Below, one piece after another: positions 25,030 to 32,773 of a DNA stretch of 33,540 bases (within the stretch, counting starts at the first letter, position 1; the number at the start of each line of letters is the position of its first letter). This DNA comes from Haliea sp. (GTDB lineage Bacteria; Pseudomonadota; Gammaproteobacteria; Pseudomonadales; Halieaceae), in NCBI GenBank assembly GCA_009937575.1, contig JAACFI010000011.1, positions 1 to 33,540 of the forward strand, in the 5' to 3' direction. The position numbers and the translations under genes are program-made. The notes below the pieces were generated by a model. That model did not search any database and was not told the DNA's origin. It saw nothing but the letters and a program-made list of their open reading frames with translations.

Positions 25030-26301
25030 GTGAGCAGACCCGTTAGACTCAAATGGCTGTTATTGGCGGCGCTGCTGCTGCCAGCGGCTGCCTGGGCCAG
25101 TGGCGCCAGCGAGACCTTTACCCGCACCACCCTTTTGCTGATTGTCATGATCACCCTTGCCGACCTCTGTGGTTTTATATTCGAGCGCCTGGGGATGGCG
25201 GAAATTCTGGGGGAAATCTACGCCGGTATCCTGCTGGGTAACCTGGCCCTGGTGGGCATCGACTGGAACGTGAGTGAACTGCTGCGTTCCAGTGAATTCA
25301 TGGAGTACTCCTCGGAGCTGGCCCTGGTACTGCTGCTGTTCCTGGTGGGGCTGGAATCGGATATGCGCGACCTGCTGCACGTGGGGAAAAATGCCGCCAT
25401 GGTCGCCATCGGTGGTGTGGTACTGCCCATCGTTCTGGGCCTTGGGGCCTGTGCTGCTTTGGGCTTCGCCGGTGGGCTGGAGGGCTGGTTCATTGGTGCC
25501 ATGCTGGCGGCCACCTCGGTGGGTATTACCGCCAAGCTGTTGGGGGAGAACGGGCTGGTCACAACGCCCTCCGCGGAGGTGATCCTGGGTGCGGCGGTGA
25601 TCGACGATGTGCTGGGCATCCTGCTGCTGGCGGTATTGGCCAGTGTGGTGGTAACCGGTGAGGTGGCCTTCGGTGAACTGCTGTGGATTATCGCCAAGGC
25701 ACTGCTGTTTTTCGTCGGCGCCCTGTTGATCGGCCAGCGCCTGATGCCGGGGGTGGTGCACGTGGTCTCTTTCACCAAGCACGCCAGTTTCTGGACGGGT
25801 TTCGCCCTGTGCCTGGCCCTGGCTTTCGCCCAGCTGGCGGCGCTCGCCGGGTTGGCTCCCCTGATTGGTGCCTTCGTAGCGGGCCTGTTGCTGGACGACA
25901 TGGATTTTCGCGTGGGGGAGGCCCTGGACAAGCACCGGTTGGAGGAACTGGTGCAACCGATCAGTGATATCATGATCACTATCTTTTTCGTCGGTATCGG
26001 TGCCCAGGTGCACCTGGAGGCCCTGGCGGATCCCCAGATGTTGCTGATAATCGTGGTGTTGACGGTGGTTGCGGTGATCTCCAAGGGCGCGGCGGGTTTC
26101 ATGGCACGGGGCAAGGACTATGACCAGCTGGGTATTGGTTTCGGTATGATTCCCAGGGGAGAGGTAGGACTGGTGTTCGCTGCATTCGCGGCGGCCAATG
26201 GTGTGTTTGCCGGTGAAACCTATTCGGCGTTAGTAATGGTGGTGCTGCTAACTACCCTCGTCGGCCCTATCCTGCTTAAGCCTCGGTTGAGGTATTTCTA
26301 G
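25030..26301 (+). CDS. CPA2-family cation/proton antiporter (Kef/NapA-like)
   Basis: An inner-membrane antiporter of 423 residues with about 12-13 membrane helices. The GTG at 25030 is preferred to an ATG at 24994 because AAAGGA precedes it by six bases. A hydrophobic leader (LLLAALLLPAAAWA) precedes the transport core. Conserved family segments include FLVGLESDMRDL, ATSVGITAKLLGE and AAVIDDVLGILLLA, with adjacent Asp192-Asp193. In the CPA2 family an Asp-Asp pair marks electrogenic Na+/H+ antiporters such as NapA, whereas KefB/C have Gln-Asp. The regulatory TrkA domain of Kef proteins is missing. It is therefore more likely a Na+(K+)/H+ antiporter than a glutathione-gated K+ channel. It follows the HAD gene by 61 bases and may have its own promoter. 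Confidence 0.88.
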   Translation: MSRPVRLKWLLLAALLLPAAAWASGASETFTRTTLLLIVMITLADLCGFIFERLGMAEILGEIYAGILLGNLALVGIDWNVSELLRSSEFMEYSSELALVLLLFLVGLESDMRDLLHVGKNAAMVAIGGVVLPIVLGLGACAALGFAGGLEGWFIGAMLAATSVGITAKLLGENGLVTTPSAEVILGAAVIDDVLGILLLAVLASVVVTGEVAFGELLWIIAKALLFFVGALLIGQRLMPGVVHVVSFTKHASFWTGFALCLALAFAQLAALAGLAPLIGAFVAGLLLDDMDFRVGEALDKHRLEELVQPISDIMITIFFVGIGAQVHLEALADPQMLLIIVVLTVVAVISKGAAGFMARGKDYDQLGIGFGMIPRGEVGLVFAAFAAANGVFAGETYSALVMVVLLTTLVGPILLKPRLRYF

Positions 26302-26388
26302 GTTCCACCACAGCCCTGCTCTCATGTACGCCGCCAGGCGCAGTCCAACCCAACCGATCCCCAACAAGCAATAACAGACCAAATAACG

Positions 26389-26394
26389 TATAAT
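26389..26394 (+). promoter_or_regulatory. Consensus -10 element directly before the small metal-rich protein
   Basis: A perfect TATAAT lies 8 bases before the ATG at 26403, which would place the transcript start at or next to the start codon. No ribosome-binding site is present, so the mRNA could be leaderless. No -35 is obvious; metal-responsive MerR-type promoters often lack one, but no MerR palindrome was seen. Confidence 0.4.
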
Positions 26395-26402
26395 TCCCAA
26401 CC

Positions 26403-26765
26403 ATGAGCCCAATAAAGCGGACATTGGCAGTGCTGTTACTACTGGCCTTCACCGGCCAGGCAGTGGTGTCTGTTGCAGCTCCCTGTTTCATGATGAATGC
26501 CCCCACGGGTGAGATGAATCATGACATGGCGGACATCGACCACGGCGGTCACGCCGGTCACGACATGTCGGCTGAGCAGGACAGCGCGAGTAGTTGCTGT
26601 GATGGTGGTCTCTGCTCCATGAGTCACTGCCAGATGGCCCCGGCGATGCCGATTCCCCTGTTCGACAATTCACCCGAGAAAGCTTTTACTTATTCCGCGA
26701 TCGATTCCGTCTCCGCGGTAATTTCCTCCCTGACGACCCTCTACCGTCCACCCATTATCGCCTGA
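26403..26765 (+). CDS. Small secreted His/Met/Cys-rich protein preceding the copper efflux genes
   Basis: A 120-residue exported protein with a clear signal peptide (residues 1-26, ending SVAA). The mature part is crowded with metal ligands: Met30, Met31, Met38, His40, Met42, His47, His50, His53, Met55, then SSCCDGGLCSMSHCQM with Cys65, 66, 71 and 76. The C-terminal 35 residues are ordinary. I do not recognise a named family; small proteins of this style are often found beside copper resistance genes. Given the cusCBA-like operon 136 bases downstream and the lack of a CusF gene, a periplasmic copper-binding or sensing role is the best guess. It has no ribosome-binding site and a TATAAT element just upstream. 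Confidence 0.75.
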   Translation: MSPIKRTLAVLLLLAFTGQAVVSVAAPCFMMNAPTGEMNHDMADIDHGGHAGHDMSAEQDSASSCCDGGLCSMSHCQMAPAMPIPLFDNSPEKAFTYSAIDSVSAVISSLTTLYRPPIIA

Positions 26766-26792
26766 CACAGGACAGGTGCGCCCACTGATCCC

Positions 26793-26823
26793 TTATTTGC
26801 GGGGTAGAGGCGCCCTCAAATAA
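26793..26823 (+). other. Stem-loop between the small metal-rich protein and cusC
   Basis: TTATTTG (26793-26799) pairs with CAAATAA (26817-26823), and GGG/CCC inside can extend the stem after a mismatch. It begins 27 bases after the preceding stop codon. There is no T-run; it could be a weak terminator, an RNA-processing site or a regulatory leader element. Confidence 0.35.
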
Positions 26824-26837
26824 TGGGTTGAAACAGT

Positions 26838-26853
26838 GCGGACCTCCGTCCGC
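26838..26853 (+). other. GC-rich hairpin in the cusC leader
   Basis: GCGGAC-CTCC-GTCCGC gives a 6-bp GC-rich stem with a 4-base loop, 48 bases before the cusC start. With the stem-loop at 26793 it makes a structured leader that could set relative expression of the small protein and the pump. Confidence 0.35.
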
Positions 26854-26901
26854 CGTTCTCCCAGCTTGTTGATCGATTGAAAATCGGGAGGACCGGCACT
26901 C

Positions 26902-28275
26902 ATGGCTGGCTCAAAAATTTTGTGGATGGTACGCGAACCGCATCGAGCGGCGCGGTGCCTGTTGCTGACGTTTACAGTGGGGCTTGTTCAGCCACTGCAG
27001 GCAGCCCTGACTCTGGAAGAGGCGGTGACCATCGCCCGCGACAACGACCCCTGGTTGAGGGGCAGTGAATTGCGCGAGTCCGCGCTGCTCGCCGAGAGCT
27101 CTGCGGCGGGAACACTGCCCGACCCGGTGGTCAGTGTCGGTGTCGCCAACCTGCCCACCGACAGCTGGGATTTCGACCAGGAGGCGATGACCCAGTTCAA
27201 GGTGGGGGTGATGCAGCGCTTTCCCCGGGGAGACAGCCGCGAACTGGAGCGCAGGCGCCTGGAGATACTGGGTTCCGGGCATCCGCACCAGCGTTCCGAT
27301 CGGCGCGCCCGACTGGCGGTGAATATCTCCCAGCTGTGGCTGGAGGCCTATCGCGCCCGGGAAACTATCCGCCTGATCGAGCACGACCGGGAATTGTTCG
27401 AGCACCTGGTGGACGTGGCCCAGTCCAGCTACGCGTCGGCCCTGGGTCGCACCCGGCAGCAGGACCTGGTGCGCGCCCAGCTGGAACTCACCCGGTTGGA
27501 GGATCGCCTGGCGATGTTGGGTGAGCGCTGGGAGATGTCCCGTTCCCGGCTCGGAGAATGGCTGCTGTCCACACCGGGCAATGTTTCCACTGCCTCGCCC
27601 CGGGGTGAGCTTGAGCTGGCTGCCACCCTGCCGCATATCGACCTCCTTCAGCCCCAGCTCTACCGAGGCGAAGAAGACGTACCGCCACAGGTGCTGGCAT
27701 CCCTGCTGAAAAGGCATCCCGCCATACTAAATATCGACAGTCGCATCGACGCCAGCCGGACCGGGATCGAACTGGCAGAGCAGAAGTACCGGCCACAGTG
27801 GAGCGTCAACGCCAGCTACGGCTACCGGGAGGATGATCCCATGGGCAATGACCGGGCAGATTTTTTCTCGGTCGGTGTGGCCTTCGATCTGCCGCTGTTT
27901 ACTTCCCGCAGGCAGGACCAGCAGGTGCAATCGGCGGTGGCCAGTTCCGAGGCCCTGCGCACCGAGAAATCCCTGGCACTGCGCAAGATGATGGCGAGCT
28001 TCGAGGCTCAGCGGGCGCGGCTCAGGCGCCTGGATGAGCGCCGGGTGCTGTATCGGGAGCGCCTGCTGGAGGAGATGCAGGAGCAGGCTGAGGCCTCCCT
28101 GACGGCCTATACCAGCGACGACGGGGACTTTTCCGAGGTGGTGCGGGCGCGTATCGCCGAACTGAACGCGCGGGTGGAGGCCCTTGATATCGATATCGAT
28201 CGCCTGCAGACCATCAGCCAGTTGAATTACTTTTTTGCCGGTGCCGAAAGGAACGCCGGGGGGGAATCGTCATGA
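26902..28275 (+). CDS. cusC: TolC-family outer-membrane channel of the copper efflux system (CusC-like)
   Basis: The outer-membrane exit duct of a heavy-metal RND pump, 457 residues. The signal peptide spans about residues 1-34 (cleavage after LQA). The two TolC repeats follow: LTLEEAVTIARDNDPWLRG and DPVVSVGVANLPTDSWDFDQEAMTQ in the first, HPAILNIDSRIDASRTGIELAEQKYRPQW in the second. Unlike E. coli CusC it has no lipobox cysteine, so it is not a lipoprotein. The long coiled-coil helices are rich in Arg and Glu. The ATG at 26902 has GGGAGG ten bases upstream. It overlaps cusB by four bases (ATGA). The gene symbol rests on operon position with a CusA-like pump. Confidence 0.85.
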   Translation: MAGSKILWMVREPHRAARCLLLTFTVGLVQPLQAALTLEEAVTIARDNDPWLRGSELRESALLAESSAAGTLPDPVVSVGVANLPTDSWDFDQEAMTQFKVGVMQRFPRGDSRELERRRLEILGSGHPHQRSDRRARLAVNISQLWLEAYRARETIRLIEHDRELFEHLVDVAQSSYASALGRTRQQDLVRAQLELTRLEDRLAMLGERWEMSRSRLGEWLLSTPGNVSTASPRGELELAATLPHIDLLQPQLYRGEEDVPPQVLASLLKRHPAILNIDSRIDASRTGIELAEQKYRPQWSVNASYGYREDDPMGNDRADFFSVGVAFDLPLFTSRRQDQQVQSAVASSEALRTEKSLALRKMMASFEAQRARLRRLDERRVLYRERLLEEMQEQAEASLTAYTSDDGDFSEVVRARIAELNARVEALDIDIDRLQTISQLNYFFAGAERNAGGESS

Positions 28276-29549
28276 AGCAAGGCCTGAAAATGACAGCGAC
28301 GCTGGCCGTGGGGGTAATGGTGGGGGCGCTGCTGGCGCAGACACTGCTGCAATCTCCCCAGCGAGGGAGCGGCAAGCCGGAAAAAGCTGCCGATGAACCA
28401 CTGTACTGGGTGGCCCCGATGGATCCCGACTATCGCCGTGACAGGCCAGGCAAGTCGCCCATGGGCATGGATCTGGTGCCGGTGTATGCGGAGGAAGAGC
28501 GCGCCGGCGGGGAGGGACCCGGGACCATCGAGATTTCACCGGAGGTGGTGAACAACCTTGGGGTGCGCACTGCAGCCGTTACCCGGGAAGCGCTGGAGAC
28601 CCGCATCCGCACCGTGGGCTATGTGAAGTACGACGAGGATCGCCTGATTCACATCCACCCGCGGGTGGAAGGCTGGATCGAGCGACTGTATGTGAAAGCC
28701 GCCGGGGACCCGGTGACGGAGGGGCAGCCCCTCTATGCCCTGTACTCACCGCAGTTGGTCAATGCCCAGGAAGAGCTGCTGCTGGCCCTCAAGCGCAGTA
28801 ATGAACGTCTGGTGAAGGCGGCGAGGGACCGCCTGCTTGCATTGCAGCTGACGCCGGAATTCATCACCGAGCTGGAACGCGAGCGCAAGGTGCGCCAGAC
28901 CATTACCTTTCGCTCTTCCCAGAGCGGGGTGATTGACAACCTGAATATCCGCGAGGGCTTTTACGTCATGCCGGGCACCACCCTGATGTCGGTGGGTGCA
29001 CTGGATGACGTGTGGGTGGAGGCGGAGGTCTTCGAGCGACAGGCGGCGCAGGTGCAGGTGGGCCAGCTGGTCAGCATGACCCTGGATTACCTCCCGGGTC
29101 GCCAGTGGCAGGGTAGGGTGGATTACATCTACCCCTCCCTTGAAGAAAAAACCCGCACCCTGCGGGTGCGCCTGCGTTTCTCCAATGAGAGCGGTGTACT
29201 CAAGCCCAACATGTACGCCCAGGTGCAGATACATACGGTCGGCGATGTCCAGGCGCTGGTGGTGCCGAGGGAGGCGGTGATCCGCACCGGCGACCAGGAC
29301 CGCGTCGTACTGGCCCTGGGTGAGGGGCGTTTCAAATCCATCGCTGTATCCCTGGGGCGCATGGACGAACAATCGGTGGAGGTACTGGAGGGTTTGCATG
29401 AGGGCGATGAGGTGGTGGTCTCCGCCCAGTTCCTGCTCGACTCCGAATCCAGCAAGTCCTCCGACTTCAGGCGCATGCACCGGGAGAGCGAAATGCCCGC
29501 CGGGGATGATGCTCACAGCCGCCATCACCACAGTGAGGGACAGTCATGA
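28272..29549 (+). CDS. cusB: Periplasmic adaptor of the copper efflux system (CusB-like)
   Basis: The membrane-fusion adaptor linking CusA and CusC, 425 residues. An N-terminal hydrophobic anchor (about 8-27) is followed by a heavy-metal-binding domain at 44-72, YWVAPMDPDYRRDRPG then KSPMGMDLVPVY, whose Met50, Met64 and Met66 probably bind Cu(I)/Ag(I). The barrel-sandwich domain has IHPRVEGWIERLYVKAAGDPV, and the beta-barrel LMSVGALDDVWVEAEVFE. A short helical hairpin lies between. The last 20 residues contain a His cluster (SRHHH), another possible metal site. Four-base overlaps with both neighbours indicate tight translational coupling. Confidence 0.9.
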   Translation: MKQGLKMTATLAVGVMVGALLAQTLLQSPQRGSGKPEKAADEPLYWVAPMDPDYRRDRPGKSPMGMDLVPVYAEEERAGGEGPGTIEISPEVVNNLGVRTAAVTREALETRIRTVGYVKYDEDRLIHIHPRVEGWIERLYVKAAGDPVTEGQPLYALYSPQLVNAQEELLLALKRSNERLVKAARDRLLALQLTPEFITELERERKVRQTITFRSSQSGVIDNLNIREGFYVMPGTTLMSVGALDDVWVEAEVFERQAAQVQVGQLVSMTLDYLPGRQWQGRVDYIYPSLEEKTRTLRVRLRFSNESGVLKPNMYAQVQIHTVGDVQALVVPREAVIRTGDQDRVVLALGEGRFKSIAVSLGRMDEQSVEVLEGLHEGDEVVVSAQFLLDSESSKSSDFRRMHRESEMPAGDDAHSRHHHSEGQS

Positions 29550-32500
29550 TCAGGTCTGTTATTCACTGGTCGGTTACCAATCGCTTTTTCGTACTGCTGG
29601 CCACCGCCATCCTGGTGGGGGCGGGTCTGTACGCGGTGAAAAATACCCCCGTCGACGCCATCCCGGACCTGTCGGACGTGCAGGTGATCATCAAGACCAG
29701 TTATCCCGGCCAGGCGCCACAGGTGGTGGAAGACCAGGTGACCTATCCCCTGACCACCGCCATGCTGTCGGTGCCAGGCGCGCAGACTGTGCGAGGGTTC
29801 TCTTTCTTCGGCGACTCCTACGTTTACGTGATCTTCGACGAGGGCACCGATCTGTACTGGGCGCGCACCCGGGTTCTGGAATACCTCAGCCAGGTGGCTC
29901 CCTCCCTTCCGACGGCAGCCCGGCCGCAACTGGGGCCGGATGCTACCGGAGTGGGCTGGGTGTATATCTACGCCCTGGTGGACCGCAGCGGGCGCCACGA
30001 CATCAGCCAGTTGCGCAGCCTGCAGGATTGGTTTCTAAAGTACGAGTTGCAGAGTGTGCCCGGCGTCTCCGAGGTGGCGGCAGTGGGCGGTATGGTCAGG
30101 CAGTACCAGGTGACCGTGAACCCGGACAAGCTGCGGGCCTTCGACATACCGCTCGCCCATATTCAGAATGCCATCCGCCGTGGCAACCAGGAGATCGGCG
30201 CCTCGGTGGTGGAGATGGCGGAGGCCGAATACATGGTGCGGGTCACGGGTTACCTGCGGGGGAGGGAAGACCTTGCCAATATTCCCCTGGGGGTCAATCG
30301 CAGCGGTGCGCCCCTGCGACTCAAGGACGTGGCGGAGGTTGGTCTCGGGCCACAGATGCGTCGGGGGATCGCAGACCTGGACGGGGAGGGCGAGACCGTG
30401 GGCGGCATCGTGGTGATGCGCTTTGGTGAAAACGCCCAGCACACCATCGACGGGGTGAAAGCGCGGTTGGCGCAGCTTGAGCAAAGCCTGCCCGAGGGGG
30501 TTGAGGTGGTGACCGTCTACGATCGCTCCGCATTGATAGAGCGAGCAGTCAGCAACCTGTGGCAGAAGCTGGGGGAGGAACTGCTACTGGTGGCCCTGGT
30601 GTGCATGGTGTTCCTGTTCCACGTGCGCTCTTCACTGGTGGCGGTAATCAGCCTGCCGGTGGGCATCCTGGTGGCGTTCCTGGTGATGTACTGGCAGGGG
30701 CTGAATGCCAACATCATGTCCCTGGGGGGTATCGCCATCGCCATTGGCGCCATGATAGACGGCGCCATCGTGCTGATCGAAAACATGCACAAGCACATGG
30801 AACGCACGTCCGTCACCAATGACAACCGCTGGGAACTGGTGGCGCGCTCCGCCAGTGAGGTTGGACCGGCCCTGTTTTTCAGCCTGCTGATCATTACCGT
30901 CAGTTTTATCCCGGTGTTCACCCTGGAGGCCCAGGAGGGACGGATGTTCTCACCCCTGGCCTTTACCAAGACCTACGCCATGGCGGCGTCAGCGGCCCTG
31001 GCGGTTACCCTGGTGCCGGTGCTCATGGGTTACTTTGTGCGCGGGAAAGTCCTGCCAGAGCAGCGCAACCCGGTGAATCGCCTGTTGACTTCCGCTTACC
31101 TCCCGGCCCTGGCGACGGTGTTACGCCACCCCCGGACCACCCTGCTGGTTGGCCTGCTGGTTCTGGCGAGTACCTGGTGGCCGCTGCAACGTATCGGTAG
31201 CGAGTTCATCCCGCCCCTGGATGAGGGGGACCTGATGTACATGCCCACCACCTATCCCGGCATCTCGGTGGGCAAGGCCAGGGAACTGTTGCAGCAGACT
31301 GACAAGTTGATCAGCTCGGTGCCGGAGGTGGTCACCGTGTTCGGCAAGGTCGGCCGTGCCGAGACCGCCACCGACCCGGCGCCCCTCAGCATGATCGAGA
31401 CCTTCATTCAGCTCAAGCCCCGGGACCAGTGGCGGTCGGGGGTGACTACCGACAGCCTCAAACAGGAGTTCGATCGCCTGGTGAAACTGCCGGGGCTTAC
31501 CAACGCCTGGGTGATGCCGATCAAGACCCGCATCGATATGCTGGCCACCGGTATCAAGACGCCGGTGGGCATCAAGGTGGCGGGACCGGAACTGGAGATC
31601 ATCCAGCAGATCGGCCAGCAACTGGAGTCGATCCTGTCAGAGGTGGAGGGTACCGCCTCGGTCTACTCCGAACGCGTTGCCGGCGGCCGCTATATCCGGG
31701 TGGATATCCAGCGCGAGCGCGCCGCTCGCTTCGGCCTGAATATTGCCGACGTGCAGCAGGTGGTGGCCACCGCTGTGGGGGGAATGAATATCACCCAGAC
31801 GGTGGAGGGGCTGGAGCGCTACCCGGTCAATATCCGCTATCCCCAGTCCTACCGCGACTCCCCGGAGCAACTGGCTTTGCTGCCGATCGTCACCCCCTCG
31901 GGGCAGCGTATCGCCCTGGGAGACGTGGCGGACGTGTCTATCGTGGACGGCCCCCCGGGGATCAAGAGCGAGAACGCCCGGATCAACGGCTGGACCTTCG
32001 TGGATATCGAGGGGGTGGACGTGGGCAGCTACGTGGAAAGCGCTCGCGAGAGGGTCGCCGGGGAGCTGCAGCTGCCGTCGGGCTACTCCATCGTGTGGTC
32101 CGGCCAGTACGAATATATGCAGCGCGCCAAAGACCGGCTGGCCTACGTGGTACCCCTGACACTGGCCATTATCGTCGTGTTGCTGTACATGAATTTTCGC
32201 AGCTTCTCCCACGTGGCGATATTGATGGGCGCACTGCCTCTCGCCCTGGTGGGTAGCGTGTGGCTGATGTACTGGATGGATTTCAATTTCTCTATCGCAG
32301 TGGGTGTGGGCTTTATCGCCCTCGCGGGGGTGGCGGTGGAAACCGGGGTGATCATGCTGGTGTACCTGGACCAGGCCTGGCACCGGTTGCTGGAAAATGA
32401 CGCCAGTCCCGACCGGGAGGCGCTGGACCGCGCCGTGCTCGAGGGCGCCGGCCTGCGGGTGCGACCGGTGCTGATGACCGCCACGGCGACCATCGTCGGC

Positions 32501-32662
32501 CTTCTGCCTATCCTGCTGGGGTCGGGTACTGGTTCCGAGGTGATGAGCCGGCTGGCGGCGCCCATGGTGGGGGGCATGATCAGCTCGGTGATCCTGACCC
32601 TGTTTGTAATTCCCGTGATCTACCTGTTGTGGCGCCGGCGCCGGTTGTCGCCGACGGGATGA
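29546..32662 (+). CDS. cusA: Copper/silver RND efflux transporter (CusA-like)
   Basis: The inner-membrane proton-driven pump of the tripartite system, 1038 residues with 12 membrane helices (E. coli CusA 1047). The family start RSVIHWSVTNRFFVLL and DAIPDLSDVQVIIKT are clear. The proton-relay Asp405 lies in AIAIGAMIDGAIVLIEN, at the same number as in E. coli CusA. The three cleft methionines of E. coli CusA (573, 623, 672) correspond to Met566 (DLMYMPT), Met616 (APLSMIET) and Met665 (RIDMLATG), with a constant offset of seven. This points to Cu(I)/Ag(I) rather than the divalent metals of CzcA. The start overlaps cusB (ATGA). No CusF or CusRS gene follows. Confidence 0.93.
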   Translation: MIRSVIHWSVTNRFFVLLATAILVGAGLYAVKNTPVDAIPDLSDVQVIIKTSYPGQAPQVVEDQVTYPLTTAMLSVPGAQTVRGFSFFGDSYVYVIFDEGTDLYWARTRVLEYLSQVAPSLPTAARPQLGPDATGVGWVYIYALVDRSGRHDISQLRSLQDWFLKYELQSVPGVSEVAAVGGMVRQYQVTVNPDKLRAFDIPLAHIQNAIRRGNQEIGASVVEMAEAEYMVRVTGYLRGREDLANIPLGVNRSGAPLRLKDVAEVGLGPQMRRGIADLDGEGETVGGIVVMRFGENAQHTIDGVKARLAQLEQSLPEGVEVVTVYDRSALIERAVSNLWQKLGEELLLVALVCMVFLFHVRSSLVAVISLPVGILVAFLVMYWQGLNANIMSLGGIAIAIGAMIDGAIVLIENMHKHMERTSVTNDNRWELVARSASEVGPALFFSLLIITVSFIPVFTLEAQEGRMFSPLAFTKTYAMAASAALAVTLVPVLMGYFVRGKVLPEQRNPVNRLLTSAYLPALATVLRHPRTTLLVGLLVLASTWWPLQRIGSEFIPPLDEGDLMYMPTTYPGISVGKARELLQQTDKLISSVPEVVTVFGKVGRAETATDPAPLSMIETFIQLKPRDQWRSGVTTDSLKQEFDRLVKLPGLTNAWVMPIKTRIDMLATGIKTPVGIKVAGPELEIIQQIGQQLESILSEVEGTASVYSERVAGGRYIRVDIQRERAARFGLNIADVQQVVATAVGGMNITQTVEGLERYPVNIRYPQSYRDSPEQLALLPIVTPSGQRIALGDVADVSIVDGPPGIKSENARINGWTFVDIEGVDVGSYVESARERVAGELQLPSGYSIVWSGQYEYMQRAKDRLAYVVPLTLAIIVVLLYMNFRSFSHVAILMGALPLALVGSVWLMYWMDFNFSIAVGVGFIALAGVAVETGVIMLVYLDQAWHRLLENDASPDREALDRAVLEGAGLRVRPVLMTATATIVGLLPILLGSGTGSEVMSRLAAPMVGGMISSVILTLFVIPVIYLLWRRRRLSPTG

Positions 32663-32773
32663 TGACCTGTGTCAAACGTGTGGAACCACCGCTGGGGTAT
32701 GATTCATGGGTGGATTAAGTCATATCCCTGTCATTTTTTAGCAACATAATGGCTGGATGAGTGCGAGGTACCA

